Below the pieces are notes generated by a model. It did not search any database and had not been told where the DNA came from. It saw only the letters and a program-made list of their open reading frames with translations. A program made the translations under genes and the position numbers. Source: Corynebacterium auris (lineage in GTDB: Bacteria > Actinomycetota > Actinomycetes > Mycobacteriales > Mycobacteriaceae). From it: a DNA stretch of 64,000 bases. Each line of letters starts with the position of its first letter. Position 1 is the first letter of the stretch. The DNA is taken from positions 1,847,991-1,911,990 of the forward strand of contig NZ_CP047047.1 in assembly GCF_030408575.1 (NCBI RefSeq), written 5' to 3'. Shown here one piece after another: positions 1-8,654 of this stretch.

Positions 1-759
<759 letters not shown>

Positions 760-825
760 GTGTCATCCCCTTTGTGTCGAAAGAATCCTCCACTTAGGGT
801 ACATCACCCACCCGAGGGGCGATTC

Positions 826-1398
826 CTAGAACGGCGGCGCCCCCTCGCTTCCCCCACTAAGCCCTTGAGCTGCACCGTTGCGCCCCGGCAGGGCGCCGTC
901 CTCGGCGCTGACGCGCTCCTCCGTGGACGCGTCCGCAAGCTCCTCGGCGGTCTTGACCTCCACCGGCTGCTGGCCCTGGAGGGTGTTGCCCGCCGCGTTC
1001 GTGCGCACCGAGGAGACCTGGAAGTTGCTCAGCTCGAAGGCGACCTTGCCCGCTTTGATTTTGGTGCTGTAGCGCGGGCTCGTTGTCGTCGCCCCGGTGG
1101 AGTCTGTGACCTCCTTGTCCCACACGTCGGTGACCAGGTAGCCGGTGACCACGACGGGGAATCCGCGGCGCAGCGAGGCCTTGGCGTTGACGGCGAGCTG
1201 GCCCCAGCACTCGACGTCGATGTAGAGGTTGTCGGTGTCCTGCCAGATGGTGTTGTTCTTTTCGTCTCTGTCCCCCGTCGGGTAGCGCCGCGAGGTGGCG
1301 ACCCGCAGCTTGCACAGCTGCGCGCCGCTGGACTCAAAGCGGCGAAACTCGGGTTCGGCCGCGAGGTTGCCGCTGATGGTGATCGGCATTTGGGTCAT
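826..1398 (-). CDS. ssb: Single-stranded DNA-binding protein, second SSB paralogue (SsbB-like)
   Basis: A 190-residue protein with an N-terminal OB fold (about residues 1-125: ITISGNLAAEPEFRRF, VECWGQLAVNAKASL) followed by a low-complexity tail ending in GAPPF. SSB coats single-stranded DNA, and its C-terminal tip recruits partner enzymes. The tail is less acidic than the usual DDDIPF-type tip. It lies upstream of ettA and not in an rpsF-ssb-rplI cluster, matching the mycobacterial paralogue SsbB rather than the replicative SSB. The ATG is preceded by a strong AGGGGGG purine run. A role in competence or repair is inference. Confidence 0.88.
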   Translation of the reverse strand: MTQMPITISGNLAAEPEFRRFESSGAQLCKLRVATSRRYPTGDRDEKNNTIWQDTDNLYIDVECWGQLAVNAKASLRRGFPVVVTGYLVTDVWDKEVTDSTGATTTSPRYSTKIKAGKVAFELSNFQVSSVRTNAAGNTLQGQQPVEVKTAEELADASTEERVSAEDGALPGRNGAAQGLSGGSEGAPPF

Positions 1399-1508
1399 GG
1401 AAAAGCCCCCCTTAAGTGTCTAGCTTCCATGTGTTCGGGTGTGCCGCGGGGCGCTTCCCGCGACACCTCCAGCGTGGCCCACCCGTGCACAAAGCGGTAG
1501 CGGGGCCG

Positions 1509-1545
1509 AAAAAACCTGTGGACAACGCCACAAGTTGTCCACAGG
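1509..1545 (-). terminator. Hairpin terminator built from two inverted DnaA-box sequences
   Basis: A 12-bp perfect inverted repeat (arms 1515-1526 and 1534-1545, 7-base loop) is followed on the minus strand by six T residues, 18 bases after the stop of the minus-strand gene at 1564. That is a textbook intrinsic terminator. Each arm also contains TTGTCCACA, a perfect actinobacterial-type DnaA box, one in each orientation. Confidence 0.75.
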
Positions 1546-1563
1546 CGAAAAAATCTTTGCGTT

Positions 1564-3573
1564 TTACTTGCCTTGCCCGCCGGTGCGCGAGTAAAGGGCG
1601 AGCATGTCGTTGTAGCGCCGCCACTCCTCGTCATCGTCCTCCTCGGCGCGGCGGTCGCTTTCGCGCGTCTCGGCCTTATCCTCCGCCAGCCAGTCCCAGA
1701 ACAGGAAGCCGAACACCACGACCAGCGGGAAGGAGCCCGCCGCCCAGGCGATACCGCCGCCGACCTTCTGGTCGGCGAGCAGGTCCGGGTCCCAGGGCAG
1801 CGCCAGCGAGCGGTAGAAGTCCTCCCCCATGACGATGTTGAGCTGCATGAGGTAGACGCCCATGAACAGGTGGATGGGCATGGAGACCCACAGCCAGGCC
1901 AGACGCACCTTGGCCTCGGCCCGGCCGGGGATGTGGTCGGGCCCGATGAGCTCCCAGAAGTAGAAGTAGCCTGAGACGAGGAAGATCCCGTTCATGATGA
2001 CGTGCCCGGCATGCTCCGAGATCATCAGCTCGTAGAGCGGGATGATCATGTACATGATGTAAAAGAAGAACACGAACTGCGCCAGCGAGACAGGCGGATA
2101 GGTAATCACCCGCAAAAAGCGGGACCGCTCGAAGGACTCCACCCACAGGCGCGGGTTGAACTCCCCGGCCGGGTAGGCCCGCTTGACCAGGCTCAAAGGC
2201 GCGCCGAGCACGAGAGCCACCGGGGCACCCATGGACAAGATCATGTGCACCACCATGTGCGCCGAGTACGACGCCGGCATGTGCATGCCGATGCCAGAGG
2301 ACAGCGTGACCACAATGATGGCGCAGCCGACAAGCCACCACACGGTGCGCCCGACCGGCCAGTCGCTCGCCCGGCGCGTCAGGCGCAGGTAGTAAACCGC
2401 CAGCAGAATGGCAATCACGCTGTAGATCAGCTCCGGGCGCCACTGCCCGAGCCAGTTCCACGGGGTGAGCGGTTCGGTCAGGTTGTAGCCCATCTGCACC
2501 TGCATCTGCGTCAGGTTCGGGTCGAGCGGGGGCGGCGGCGGGGTCCGCCCGAGCGTGACGGCCAGGCCGGCGATGGCTGCCATAAGCAGTACTTCGGACG
2601 TCGCTAAGCGAGTAAAAGCTCGCGGGTCGCGGCGCAGCTGGGGGATCGTGAGCTGGCGGTGCGCGAAGCCGATCAGGCCGAGGGCGAGAAGGCCCACGAA
2701 CTTGCCCACGAGCACCCAGCCGTAGCTGTAGCTGGTCAGGTCCTCGGGCCGCACGCGCAGGGCGCCGTTGAGCACGCCCGAGGCGGCCATGGCGATAAAG
2801 GCGAACAAAGCGACGCGCGAGTAGCGCTCCACGGCGCGCGGCAGGTCCGGGCCCAACCGCCTCCCGTGCGCGACGAGCGCCATGAGCGCGCCGACCCACA
2901 CCAGCAGGAACACCAGGTGCCACAGGTACGAGTTCGTGCCCAGGTCGTGGTTGCCGCCCGATGCCGAGTGCCCGGTCAGACCCAGCGGCATGACCACGAT
3001 CACGGAGCCGAGAAACAGCACCACCTGCGACCACCAGGTGTGCCACACCAGGCCCGCCACACCCACCACCAGGGCGAAGACGGCGACGGTGAGCCACACG
3101 CCCGCGTCCGCGACCTGACTCAGGGCCAGCTGCCACGACGCGGGTTGGAGCACGACCTGGCCAAATGGGGTGCCGGAGACGTCGGAAAGCACAAGCGGGA
3201 TCATCACCAGCGAGCAAAGAGCAACGCTTAACGACGCCCACGCCGCCGTTCGCGCCGCAATATGCCCGTCGACGGTGAGCTGCGCCCCGTTGAGGTCCTC
3301 CCCGCCCCGGCGCGGCGGCACGAGGAAGGCCGAGAACAGGAACGACCCCGCGGCCAGCGCCGTGAGCACCCACACCGCGCCGCGCAGGGCGGGCAGCCCG
3401 AAGGTGGTCACCACCCCCGGGTCAGGGATGCCCAGAGCAGCGAGGGACTCGGAGAGAAACACCTCCGAGATCGAGCCCGCCACCACGGCGGCGATCACGA
3501 GCCCGGCGGCATAAATGGGCCACGCCGCGCGGACCGCCCGGCTCGGGCGGGCCTTGGTCACCGTTTCTGCCAT
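1564..3573 (-). CDS. Fused CopD-like copper protein and CtaG-type cytochrome c oxidase assembly protein
   Basis: A 669-residue polytopic membrane protein. The first half (about 1-330) has the look of a CopD copper-resistance domain with many hydrophobic helices and conserved His residues (GHSASGGNHDLGTNSYLWH). The second half (about 390-640) resembles Caa3_CtaG: HMPASYSAHMVVHMILSM, then the later WELIGPDHIP segment. Such fusions are typical of actinobacteria and are thought to deliver copper to the aa3 oxidase whose subunit I (ctaD) is also in this window. I chose ATG 3573 because TAGGGT lies 7 bases upstream (a leaderless start); the longer frame adds 32 low-quality residues. The C terminus is charged and cytoplasmic. 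Confidence 0.87.
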   Translation of the reverse strand: MAETVTKARPSRAVRAAWPIYAAGLVIAAVVAGSISEVFLSESLAALGIPDPGVVTTFGLPALRGAVWVLTALAAGSFLFSAFLVPPRRGGEDLNGAQLTVDGHIAARTAAWASLSVALCSLVMIPLVLSDVSGTPFGQVVLQPASWQLALSQVADAGVWLTVAVFALVVGVAGLVWHTWWSQVVLFLGSVIVVMPLGLTGHSASGGNHDLGTNSYLWHLVFLLVWVGALMALVAHGRRLGPDLPRAVERYSRVALFAFIAMAASGVLNGALRVRPEDLTSYSYGWVLVGKFVGLLALGLIGFAHRQLTIPQLRRDPRAFTRLATSEVLLMAAIAGLAVTLGRTPPPPPLDPNLTQMQVQMGYNLTEPLTPWNWLGQWRPELIYSVIAILLAVYYLRLTRRASDWPVGRTVWWLVGCAIIVVTLSSGIGMHMPASYSAHMVVHMILSMGAPVALVLGAPLSLVKRAYPAGEFNPRLWVESFERSRFLRVITYPPVSLAQFVFFFYIMYMIIPLYELMISEHAGHVIMNGIFLVSGYFYFWELIGPDHIPGRAEAKVRLAWLWVSMPIHLFMGVYLMQLNIVMGEDFYRSLALPWDPDLLADQKVGGGIAWAAGSFPLVVVFGFLFWDWLAEDKAETRESDRRAEEDDDEEWRRYNDMLALYSRTGGQGK

Positions 3574-3686
3574 GCTCTTTACCCTACTTTCGTTGGACAG
3601 GACGGCATAACTGGCGCGAAGCGGGTGCGCCCGGCGACGTGCGCTACACTGTTTGCGCTGTCCCGGCATGCTGTGCAGGGCCGCAC

Positions 3687-3760
3687 GCCTCCGTAGCTCA
3701 GTGGATTAGAGCATCCGGTTTCTACCCGGCTGGTCGCGGGTTCGAATCCTGCCGGGGGCG
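3687..3760 (+). tRNA. tRNA-Arg (anticodon TCT)
   Basis: A full cloverleaf can be drawn: acceptor 3687-3693 with 3753-3759, a D arm starting TAGCTCAGTGG, a TTTCTAC anticodon loop giving TCT (decodes AGA), and a T arm with GGTTCGAATCC. The discriminator is G and CCA is not encoded. A short T run follows directly. Confidence 0.95.
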
Positions 3761-3873
3761 CTTTTTGTTGTGTGCGCGGAAGCCCAGCTCGTGAACAGGC
3801 ACCGGGGCGGCGCGGGAAACGTCGCTAAGCTGGTGTGGGAAGGAAACGGGATAGCTTGAAGGAGGCATCCGTG

Positions 3874-4002
3874 ATGACGAACCCGAATGAAGACCACCGC
3901 TCCCCCGTCCGCGAGGACAGCATCAACGACCTAGGCGACCCGGACGCCGACGGCGACTTCCAGAGCAAGGCGTCCGGCGACGACGACAGCGAGGAGGAGT
4001 AA
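3874..4002 (+). CDS. Small acidic hypothetical protein (42 aa)
   Basis: A 42-residue ORF with an AAGGAGG ribosome site 8 bases before ATG 3874; an in-frame GTG at 3871 is equally placed. The protein is very acidic with a GDDDSEEE end and has no membrane segment or cysteine. I do not recognise a family. The strong ribosome site, the partner ORF three bases downstream and the terminator after both suggest a real two-gene transcript of disordered small proteins. Confidence 0.5.
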   Translation: MTNPNEDHRSPVREDSINDLGDPDADGDFQSKASGDDDSEEE

Positions 4003-4004
4003 GC

Positions 4005-4103
4005 ATGACGGAACCCAACACCGAGCTCGACAAGATCCTCGACGCCGGCACGACGCGCATCGGCAACGAGCCGGGCGATTCGAACTCGCTGGCCCAGGAT
4101 GAG
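4005..4103 (+). CDS. Small hypothetical protein (32 aa), possibly frameshifted
   Basis: This ORF starts 2 bases after the stop of the acidic ORF at 3874-4002; the GAGGAGGAG that encodes the upstream protein's tail serves as its ribosome site. In the annotated frame it ends after 32 residues. Moving by one base at the TTT near 4079-4081 opens a frame to 4140 coding a Glu-rich tail like that of its neighbour. Either a sequence error, a real short protein or a frameshift could explain this. No family is recognised. Confidence 0.4.
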
Positions 4104-4152
4104 GAAGAAAATCCCAACCCGGAGGCGGAAGAGGAGTAGACCCCCTCCCACA

Positions 4153-4186
4153 CCCCGGCACCGACCGACGTCGGCGCCGGGGTTTT
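4153..4186 (+). terminator. Intrinsic terminator
   Basis: CCCCGGC (4153-4159) pairs with GCCGGGG (4176-4182) and is followed by TTTT. It closes the small-ORF transcript before the transporter at 4281. Confidence 0.75.
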
Positions 4187-4280
4187 CGCATGCGTGGGCC
4201 CATTTTCACATTTCTGTCCCACTATGCAAGAATATTGTCCCGTAACATGAAACGCTTTCTTGCAGAGAGGACGTGAAACG

Positions 4281-5642
4281 GTGTCCACAGCAGTGCGGGC
4301 GCAGGCGGCTGCCCCGAAGTACACCAGCCCTGAGGAGCGGCGCCGTGTGCGCTTCGCCTCCACAATCGGCACGACAATCGAGTTCTACGACTTCTACGCC
4401 TACGCCACAGCGGCCGTGGCGGTTTTCCCCTTCCTTTTCTTCCCCGAATCGGACAACTCCACCGTCGCGCTGCTGCAGTCCTTCGCCACCTTCGGCCTAG
4501 CCTTCGTCGCGCGCCCGCTCGGATCGGTGATCTTCGGCCACTTCGGCGACCGCATCGGCCGCAAGGCCACGCTGGTCGGCGCCCTGCTGACCATGGGCAT
4601 CGCCACCTTCATCATCGGCCTTCTGCCCACCTACGCCCAGGTGGGCATTTGGGCGCCCGCCCTGCTGGCTCTGATGCGCTTCTGCCAGGGTCTCGGCCTC
4701 GGCGGCGAGTGGTCGGGGGCGGCCCTGCTGTCCACGGAGACCGCCGCGAAGGGGCGACGCGCCTGGGCAGCGATGTGGCCCCAGCTCGGCGCGCCCTTCG
4801 GCTTCCTGCTGGCCAACGGCTTCTTCCTCATCCTTGTCACCTGGCTGGGCCACACAAGCGGCGACCCCGAGGGCGCGTTCATGTCGTGGGGCTGGCGCAT
4901 CCCCTTCCTCATGTCCGCCGTCATGGTGATCGTCGGCCTGTGGGTGCGCCTGCAGATCGAGGAGACGCCGGTGTTCCAGCATGTGCTGGACAAGGACGAG
5001 AAGGTTTCCCTGCCGCTGTCCACGGTGTTTGCCAAGGCGTGGCGCCCGCTCATCCAGGGCACGTTCATCATGGTCAGCTGCTACACGCTGTTCTACCTCG
5101 TGACCACATGGTTCCTCTCCTACGGCATCGGTAGCGCCGAGGAGGGCGTGGGCCTGGGCATCCCCTACGTGGACTTCCTGCAGCTGCAGCTCATCTGCAT
5201 CTTCGGCTTCATGTTCGGCATCCCCGTCGCATGCAGGCTTGCCGACGCCTACGGGCGCCGCCCCGTCTTGGCCACCACCTCGGTCGCCATCATCATCTAC
5301 GGCCTCTCCTTCCGTTGGCTGCTCGACCCGGAGAGCTTCACCATGGTCTCGCTGGGCGTGTTCCTGTTCATCGGCATGATCCTCATGGGCCTGATCTTCG
5401 GCCCCATGGCCGCCATCCTGCCGGAGCTGTTCCCCTCCAACGTCCGGTACACAGGCTCGGGCATCTCCTATAACGTCGCCTCCATCTTGGGTGCCGCTAT
5501 CGCCCCCTTCATCGCCACCGCCCTCAACGCCAACTACGGCCCGCACGCAGTCGGCATCTACCTGGCCGCGGTCACCGTCGTCTCGCTGGCGGCCATCCTC
5601 TGGACCCCGGAAACCAAGCACGGGGAGATGCACGGCAAATAA
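4281..5642 (+). CDS. MFS transporter, metabolite:H+ symporter (MHS/ShiA-ProP-like) family
   Basis: A 453-residue permease with about 12 hydrophobic segments. Family marks of the metabolite:proton symporters are clear: TIGTTIEFYDFYAYATAAV in TM1, GHFGDRIGRK in the loop after TM2, RFCQGLGLGGEWSGA near TM4, and ELFPSNVRYTGSGI in the second half. Members import shikimate, proline/betaine, citrate or dicarboxylates; the substrate here cannot be told. I chose GTG 4281 because an AGAGAGG ribosome site lies about 10 bases upstream and the conserved N-terminus follows; a TTG start seven codons earlier is less likely. It is preceded by a terminator and is probably its own unit. Confidence 0.88.
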   Translation: MSTAVRAQAAAPKYTSPEERRRVRFASTIGTTIEFYDFYAYATAAVAVFPFLFFPESDNSTVALLQSFATFGLAFVARPLGSVIFGHFGDRIGRKATLVGALLTMGIATFIIGLLPTYAQVGIWAPALLALMRFCQGLGLGGEWSGAALLSTETAAKGRRAWAAMWPQLGAPFGFLLANGFFLILVTWLGHTSGDPEGAFMSWGWRIPFLMSAVMVIVGLWVRLQIEETPVFQHVLDKDEKVSLPLSTVFAKAWRPLIQGTFIMVSCYTLFYLVTTWFLSYGIGSAEEGVGLGIPYVDFLQLQLICIFGFMFGIPVACRLADAYGRRPVLATTSVAIIIYGLSFRWLLDPESFTMVSLGVFLFIGMILMGLIFGPMAAILPELFPSNVRYTGSGISYNVASILGAAIAPFIATALNANYGPHAVGIYLAAVTVVSLAAILWTPETKHGEMHGK

Positions 5643-5650
5643 CATGACCT

Positions 5651-6064
5651 ATGCTTTCCCTTATGGAAAGCCAGGAAGCACGGGAAGCGCTCGCCGCGGT
5701 TGCCGCCGTCGAAAATAAGGCACGCGGCGGGCAGCGGCTTTCAATCCCCGCTGCCGCGGCGTGCGCGACAATGGGCGCATCAGCTTTCTTCCTCATGCAG
5801 GGCCGCGATGGCTGGGCGCTGGCGTTCCTCGTCGCCTCCCTCGTGTTGGTCGCGCTCCTCCTGCGTGGCACATCCGCCGTGCGCCCCGCGCTTAAGCAAA
5901 AAGTACGGCCCGATCCCCCCTTCAGCTGGTCCTCCCTCATCCCGACCCTGATCATTTTCCCGGTCCTGGCGGTTCTTCCCGAGGGCAACACCGCCGTCTC
6001 CGCCGCCCTCGGAGTCGCTGTCGCCGCGTCCTTAGCCGTGATCACGGCCAGGGAGGAGCGCTAA
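5651..6064 (+). CDS. Small conserved membrane protein
   Basis: A 137-residue protein with a hydrophilic N-terminus rich in Ala and Glu and four hydrophobic stretches in two pairs (around 33-50, 55-70, 94-108 and 112-130). No catalytic motif is visible. It precedes, by two bases, a winged-helix regulator gene; small membrane protein plus HTH_34-type regulator is a recurring actinobacterial pair. An internal ATG at 5663 is an alternative start. Function unknown. Confidence 0.6.
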   Translation: MLSLMESQEAREALAAVAAVENKARGGQRLSIPAAAACATMGASAFFLMQGRDGWALAFLVASLVLVALLLRGTSAVRPALKQKVRPDPPFSWSSLIPTLIIFPVLAVLPEGNTAVSAALGVAVAASLAVITAREER

Positions 6065-6066
6065 GA

Positions 6067-6375
6067 GTGGCTCTCGACCCCTTCATCCGACCCCTTAACC
6101 GGCTGAAGATATGCGCCGCCCTCAACGCCGCCGGCGCCACAGACGGCGAGACGAAGTACGAAATGCGGCTCTCGCACCTCAGTGAGCTCACAGAGGTCCC
6201 CGCGTCCGCCCTAACCCCGCAGCTCGACGCCCTCGAGCAGGCGGGCTACATTACCCGGTTCAGCGAGTACGGCCCGACCGGGGCAAAGGACATTGTGTGG
6301 GTCACGTTAACCAAACAGGGCAAACAAGCTCTGGAGGACCACCTCGAGGCGCTCCACGACCTCATCCAGGACTAA
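6067..6375 (+). CDS. Winged-helix transcriptional regulator (HTH_34/MarR-like)
   Basis: A 102-residue single-domain protein starting at GTG 6067, two bases after the membrane-protein stop. The pattern LDPFIRPLNRLKICAALN, then LSHLSELTEVPASALTPQLDALEQAGYI (recognition helix), then a wing with VWVTLTKQGKQAL is characteristic of the HTH_34/PadR-MarR-like wHTH proteins. No ligand domain or cysteine sensor is present. It probably regulates its own operon. Confidence 0.75.
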   Translation: MALDPFIRPLNRLKICAALNAAGATDGETKYEMRLSHLSELTEVPASALTPQLDALEQAGYITRFSEYGPTGAKDIVWVTLTKQGKQALEDHLEALHDLIQD

Positions 6376-6376
6376 C

Positions 6377-6662
6377 CACTCGACCGATGTGCACCCCGCC
6401 ACACAAAACCCCAGGACGCGCACCACAACCGCCGAGTAGAGCCCCCGCCCACTCGACCGATGCGCACCCCGCCGCACAAAACCCCAGGACGCGCACCACA
6501 GCCGTCGAGTAGAACCCCCGCCCACTCGACCGATGCGCACCCCGCCGCACAAAACCCCAGGACACGCATCACAACCGTCGAGTAGAGCCCCCGCCCACTC
6601 GACCGATGCGCACTCCGCCGCGCAAAACCCCAGGACACGCATCACAACCGTCGAGTAGAGCC
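6377..6662 (+). repeat. Four tandem 73-bp repeats
   Basis: Units start at 6377, 6450, 6523 and 6596, a strict 73-bp period, with few differences between copies; the fourth ends after GAGTAGAGCC. Each copy begins CACTCGACCGATG and ends in a CGAGTAGA element, so most units carry the inverted pair ACTCGAC/GTCGAGT about 45 bases apart. In units 3 and 4 an inner GATGCG/CGCATC pair extends the stem. Because 73 is not a multiple of 3, the repeats are unlikely to code; the minus-strand repeat ORFs are shadows. Confidence 0.9.
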
Positions 6663-6706
6663 AGCGGGACGAGCCTCGCGCGCAGTTTTCCGTACACTGC
6701 GGGACA

Positions 6707-6721
6707 TACCCCTAGGGGGTA
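6707..6721. promoter_or_regulatory. GC-tract palindrome resembling a CsoR/FrmR-family operator
   Basis: TACCCC-TA-GGGGGTA sits 40-54 bases before the alcohol dehydrogenase start, just after a TACACT -10-like element (6693-6698). Operators of the CsoR/RcnR/FrmR family are typically TAC-(G/C tract)-GTA. Binding here is inference; no such regulator gene is in the window. Confidence 0.4.
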
Positions 6722-6760
6722 GGAGAATGACCGCACGAGACGCACGAAAAGGAGCGCACC

Positions 6761-7822
6761 ATGACGGAGACAATGAAGGCGATCAGGCACGTCGGCTACC
6801 ACACCTTCCCCGAGCTGAAGGATGTACCAAAGCCCTCCCCGGGTTCCGGGGAGGTCCTGCTGAAGGTGGCGGGCTCGGGGGCGTGCCACTCGGACGTCGC
6901 TATCTTCGATGAGTTCGACGAAGGCCAGGTTCCCGCGCTGGATCCGGAGTACACGCTGGGCCACGAGATCTCCGGCTGGGTTGAGGAAGTCGGCGAGGGC
7001 GTCGCGGGGCTGGAGAAGGGCGACGCATACCTCGTCTACGGCCCGACGGGCTGCGGCCGCTGCGACATGTGCGCCCGCGGCACGGAGACCTACTGCCGCT
7101 ACCCCGAGGAGGCGGGCGCGAACGGGATGGGCCTCGGCCGCGACGGGGGCATGGCGGAGTACGTGGTGGTGCCCGCCCGCAACCTCATCCCGCTCGGCGA
7201 CGTCGACCCGATCGCCGCTTCCGCCCTCGCGGATGCCGGCCTAACCCCGTACCACGCGATCAAGAAGGCGCTCCCGGCCCTGGGCGGCGGCGGCACGACC
7301 GCGCTCGTCATCGGCCTTGGCGGCTTGGGCCTCATCGCCGTGCAGATCCTCAAGGCGCTCACGGGTGCTTCCATCATCGCCACGGATGCGAAGGACGAGG
7401 CCCTGAAGTCCGCCGCTGATCTCGGCGCGTCCACCGTCCCGGTCGGCGACGGGCAGGTGGAGAAGATCCGCGAGCTCACAGGCGGGCGCGGCGTCGACGC
7501 CGTCTTCGATTTCGTGGGGATCTCCTCCACCGTCACCACCGCTCTGCGCAGCGCTGGGGTCGGCGCCGAGGTGGTCATCGTGGGGCTGGGCAACGGCAGC
7601 ACCGCGGACTGGTCCTTCCGCGCCAGCGCCTACGAGGCCCGGCTGTACAGCACCTACTGGGGCTCGCGCGACGAGCTCTTCGAGCTGGTGGAGATGCTGC
7701 GCCGCGGCCAGATTGAGCCGCTCTACACCACATTCCCGCTGGAGAAGGGCCTCGAGGCCTACAAGCTGCTTCTCGACGGCAAGGTCAGCGGCCGCGCCGT
7801 CATCGTGCCGCACGGCGAGTAA
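6761..7822 (+). CDS. Zinc-dependent alcohol dehydrogenase (MDR superfamily)
   Basis: A 353-residue medium-chain dehydrogenase. The GroES-like N-terminal half carries the catalytic zinc ligands (GSGACHSDVAIFD, then GHEISGWVEEVG) and a structural-zinc Cys cluster (CGRCDMCARGTETYC). The Rossmann half has IGLGGLGLIAVQILKAL and then ATDAKDEAL, whose Asp favours NAD(H). It would interconvert alcohols and aldehydes. AAGGAG lies 8 bases before the ATG. The GC-tract palindrome upstream raises the possibility of aldehyde- or metal-responsive control. The GTG of cmrA-like context follows after 25 bases but with its own -10. Confidence 0.9.
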   Translation: MTETMKAIRHVGYHTFPELKDVPKPSPGSGEVLLKVAGSGACHSDVAIFDEFDEGQVPALDPEYTLGHEISGWVEEVGEGVAGLEKGDAYLVYGPTGCGRCDMCARGTETYCRYPEEAGANGMGLGRDGGMAEYVVVPARNLIPLGDVDPIAASALADAGLTPYHAIKKALPALGGGGTTALVIGLGGLGLIAVQILKALTGASIIATDAKDEALKSAADLGASTVPVGDGQVEKIRELTGGRGVDAVFDFVGISSTVTTALRSAGVGAEVVIVGLGNGSTADWSFRASAYEARLYSTYWGSRDELFELVEMLRRGQIEPLYTTFPLEKGLEAYKLLLDGKVSGRAVIVPHGE

Positions 7823-7847
7823 GGGGCGGCTAGTACGCTTGGGGGAC

Positions 7848-8654
7848 ATGAGTTTCCCCTCCCCACGTATAGATTCCTTTGCGCTGGTCACGGGCGCCTC
7901 GCAGGGCATCGGCGAGGCCATCGCCCGCGACCTGGCCGCGGCCGGGCATAACCTCATCGTCGTCGCCCGGCGCGAGGGCGTGCTCATGGAGCTCGCCGAG
8001 GAGCTGAGCGCTAAGCACGGCGTCGACGTCGAGGTCTTTGCGGCGGACTTGGCGAAGGAGCGCGACGTCACGGCGCTCCTCGACCACATCGCGCAGCGCA
8101 CCATCTCCATCTGCATTAACTCGGCCGGGATCGCCTCGTTCGGCCCCTTCATGAAGCAGGACTGGGACTACGAAACGAACCAGTACCACCTGAACGCCAC
8201 CGCGGTCTTCCGCATCACCAAGGCCGTGCTCGACCAGATGGTGCCGCGCGGGGAGGGCGCGCTGTGCAACGTGGGTTCGGCCGCGGGCAATATCCCCATT
8301 CCGAACAACGCCACCTACGTCTTCACCAAGGCCGGCGTGAACACCTTCACCGAGGCCCTCCACTACGAGCTGAAGGACACCGGCGTGCACGTCACCCTCC
8401 TCGCGCCCGGCCCGGTGCGCGAGGCGCACGTGCCCGAGGAGGAGCAGACCATCGTGGATAAGGTGGTCCCCGACGTCCTCTGGACCACCTACGAGTCCTG
8501 CTCGCGCGACACGCTCGCTGCTTTACGACGCAACAAGCGCCGCGTCGTCCCCGGCCCCCTGTCCAAGGCCATGGACGTTATTTCCACCTACGGCCCGCGC
8601 GGCGTGATCGCCCCGCTCGTGGGCACGTTCTACGCGCAGATGGGAGAAGAATAA
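7848..8654 (+). CDS. cmrA: Short-chain dehydrogenase, probable mycolate reductase CmrA
   Basis: A 268-residue classical SDR: TGASQGIGEAIA cofactor loop (residues ~15-26), NSAG, catalytic Ser in GSAAG, and YVFTK active-site Tyr/Lys. CmrA reduces the beta-keto group of the newly condensed mycolate precursor. The call rests on family plus position: Rv2509, the mycobacterial orthologue, also sits close to orn (Rv2511). The next gene here is orn, separated by zero bases. TACGCT lies 8 bases before the ATG, so this is probably a leaderless start. A generic SDR of other specificity cannot be excluded. Confidence 0.75.
   Translation: MSFPSPRIDSFALVTGASQGIGEAIARDLAAAGHNLIVVARREGVLMELAEELSAKHGVDVEVFAADLAKERDVTALLDHIAQRTISICINSAGIASFGPFMKQDWDYETNQYHLNATAVFRITKAVLDQMVPRGEGALCNVGSAAGNIPIPNNATYVFTKAGVNTFTEALHYELKDTGVHVTLLAPGPVREAHVPEEEQTIVDKVVPDVLWTTYESCSRDTLAALRRNKRRVVPGPLSKAMDVISTYGPRGVIAPLVGTFYAQMGEE

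Noticed and set aside
6307..6645. Minus-strand ORFs with repeated SWGFxRRGAHRSSGRG peptides
   Set aside because: They are the translation of the 73-bp repeats; the period shifts frame at each unit, so the peptide repeats come from three frames and no start signal is seen.
6377..6662. CRISPR array
   Set aside because: Units are contiguous and 73 bp long with no variable spacers, and no cas gene is near.
6727..6912. Plus-strand ORF starting before the alcohol dehydrogenase
   Set aside because: It has a purine-rich start but runs over the dehydrogenase in another frame with Gly/Arg-rich sequence; at most the first codons could be a leader.
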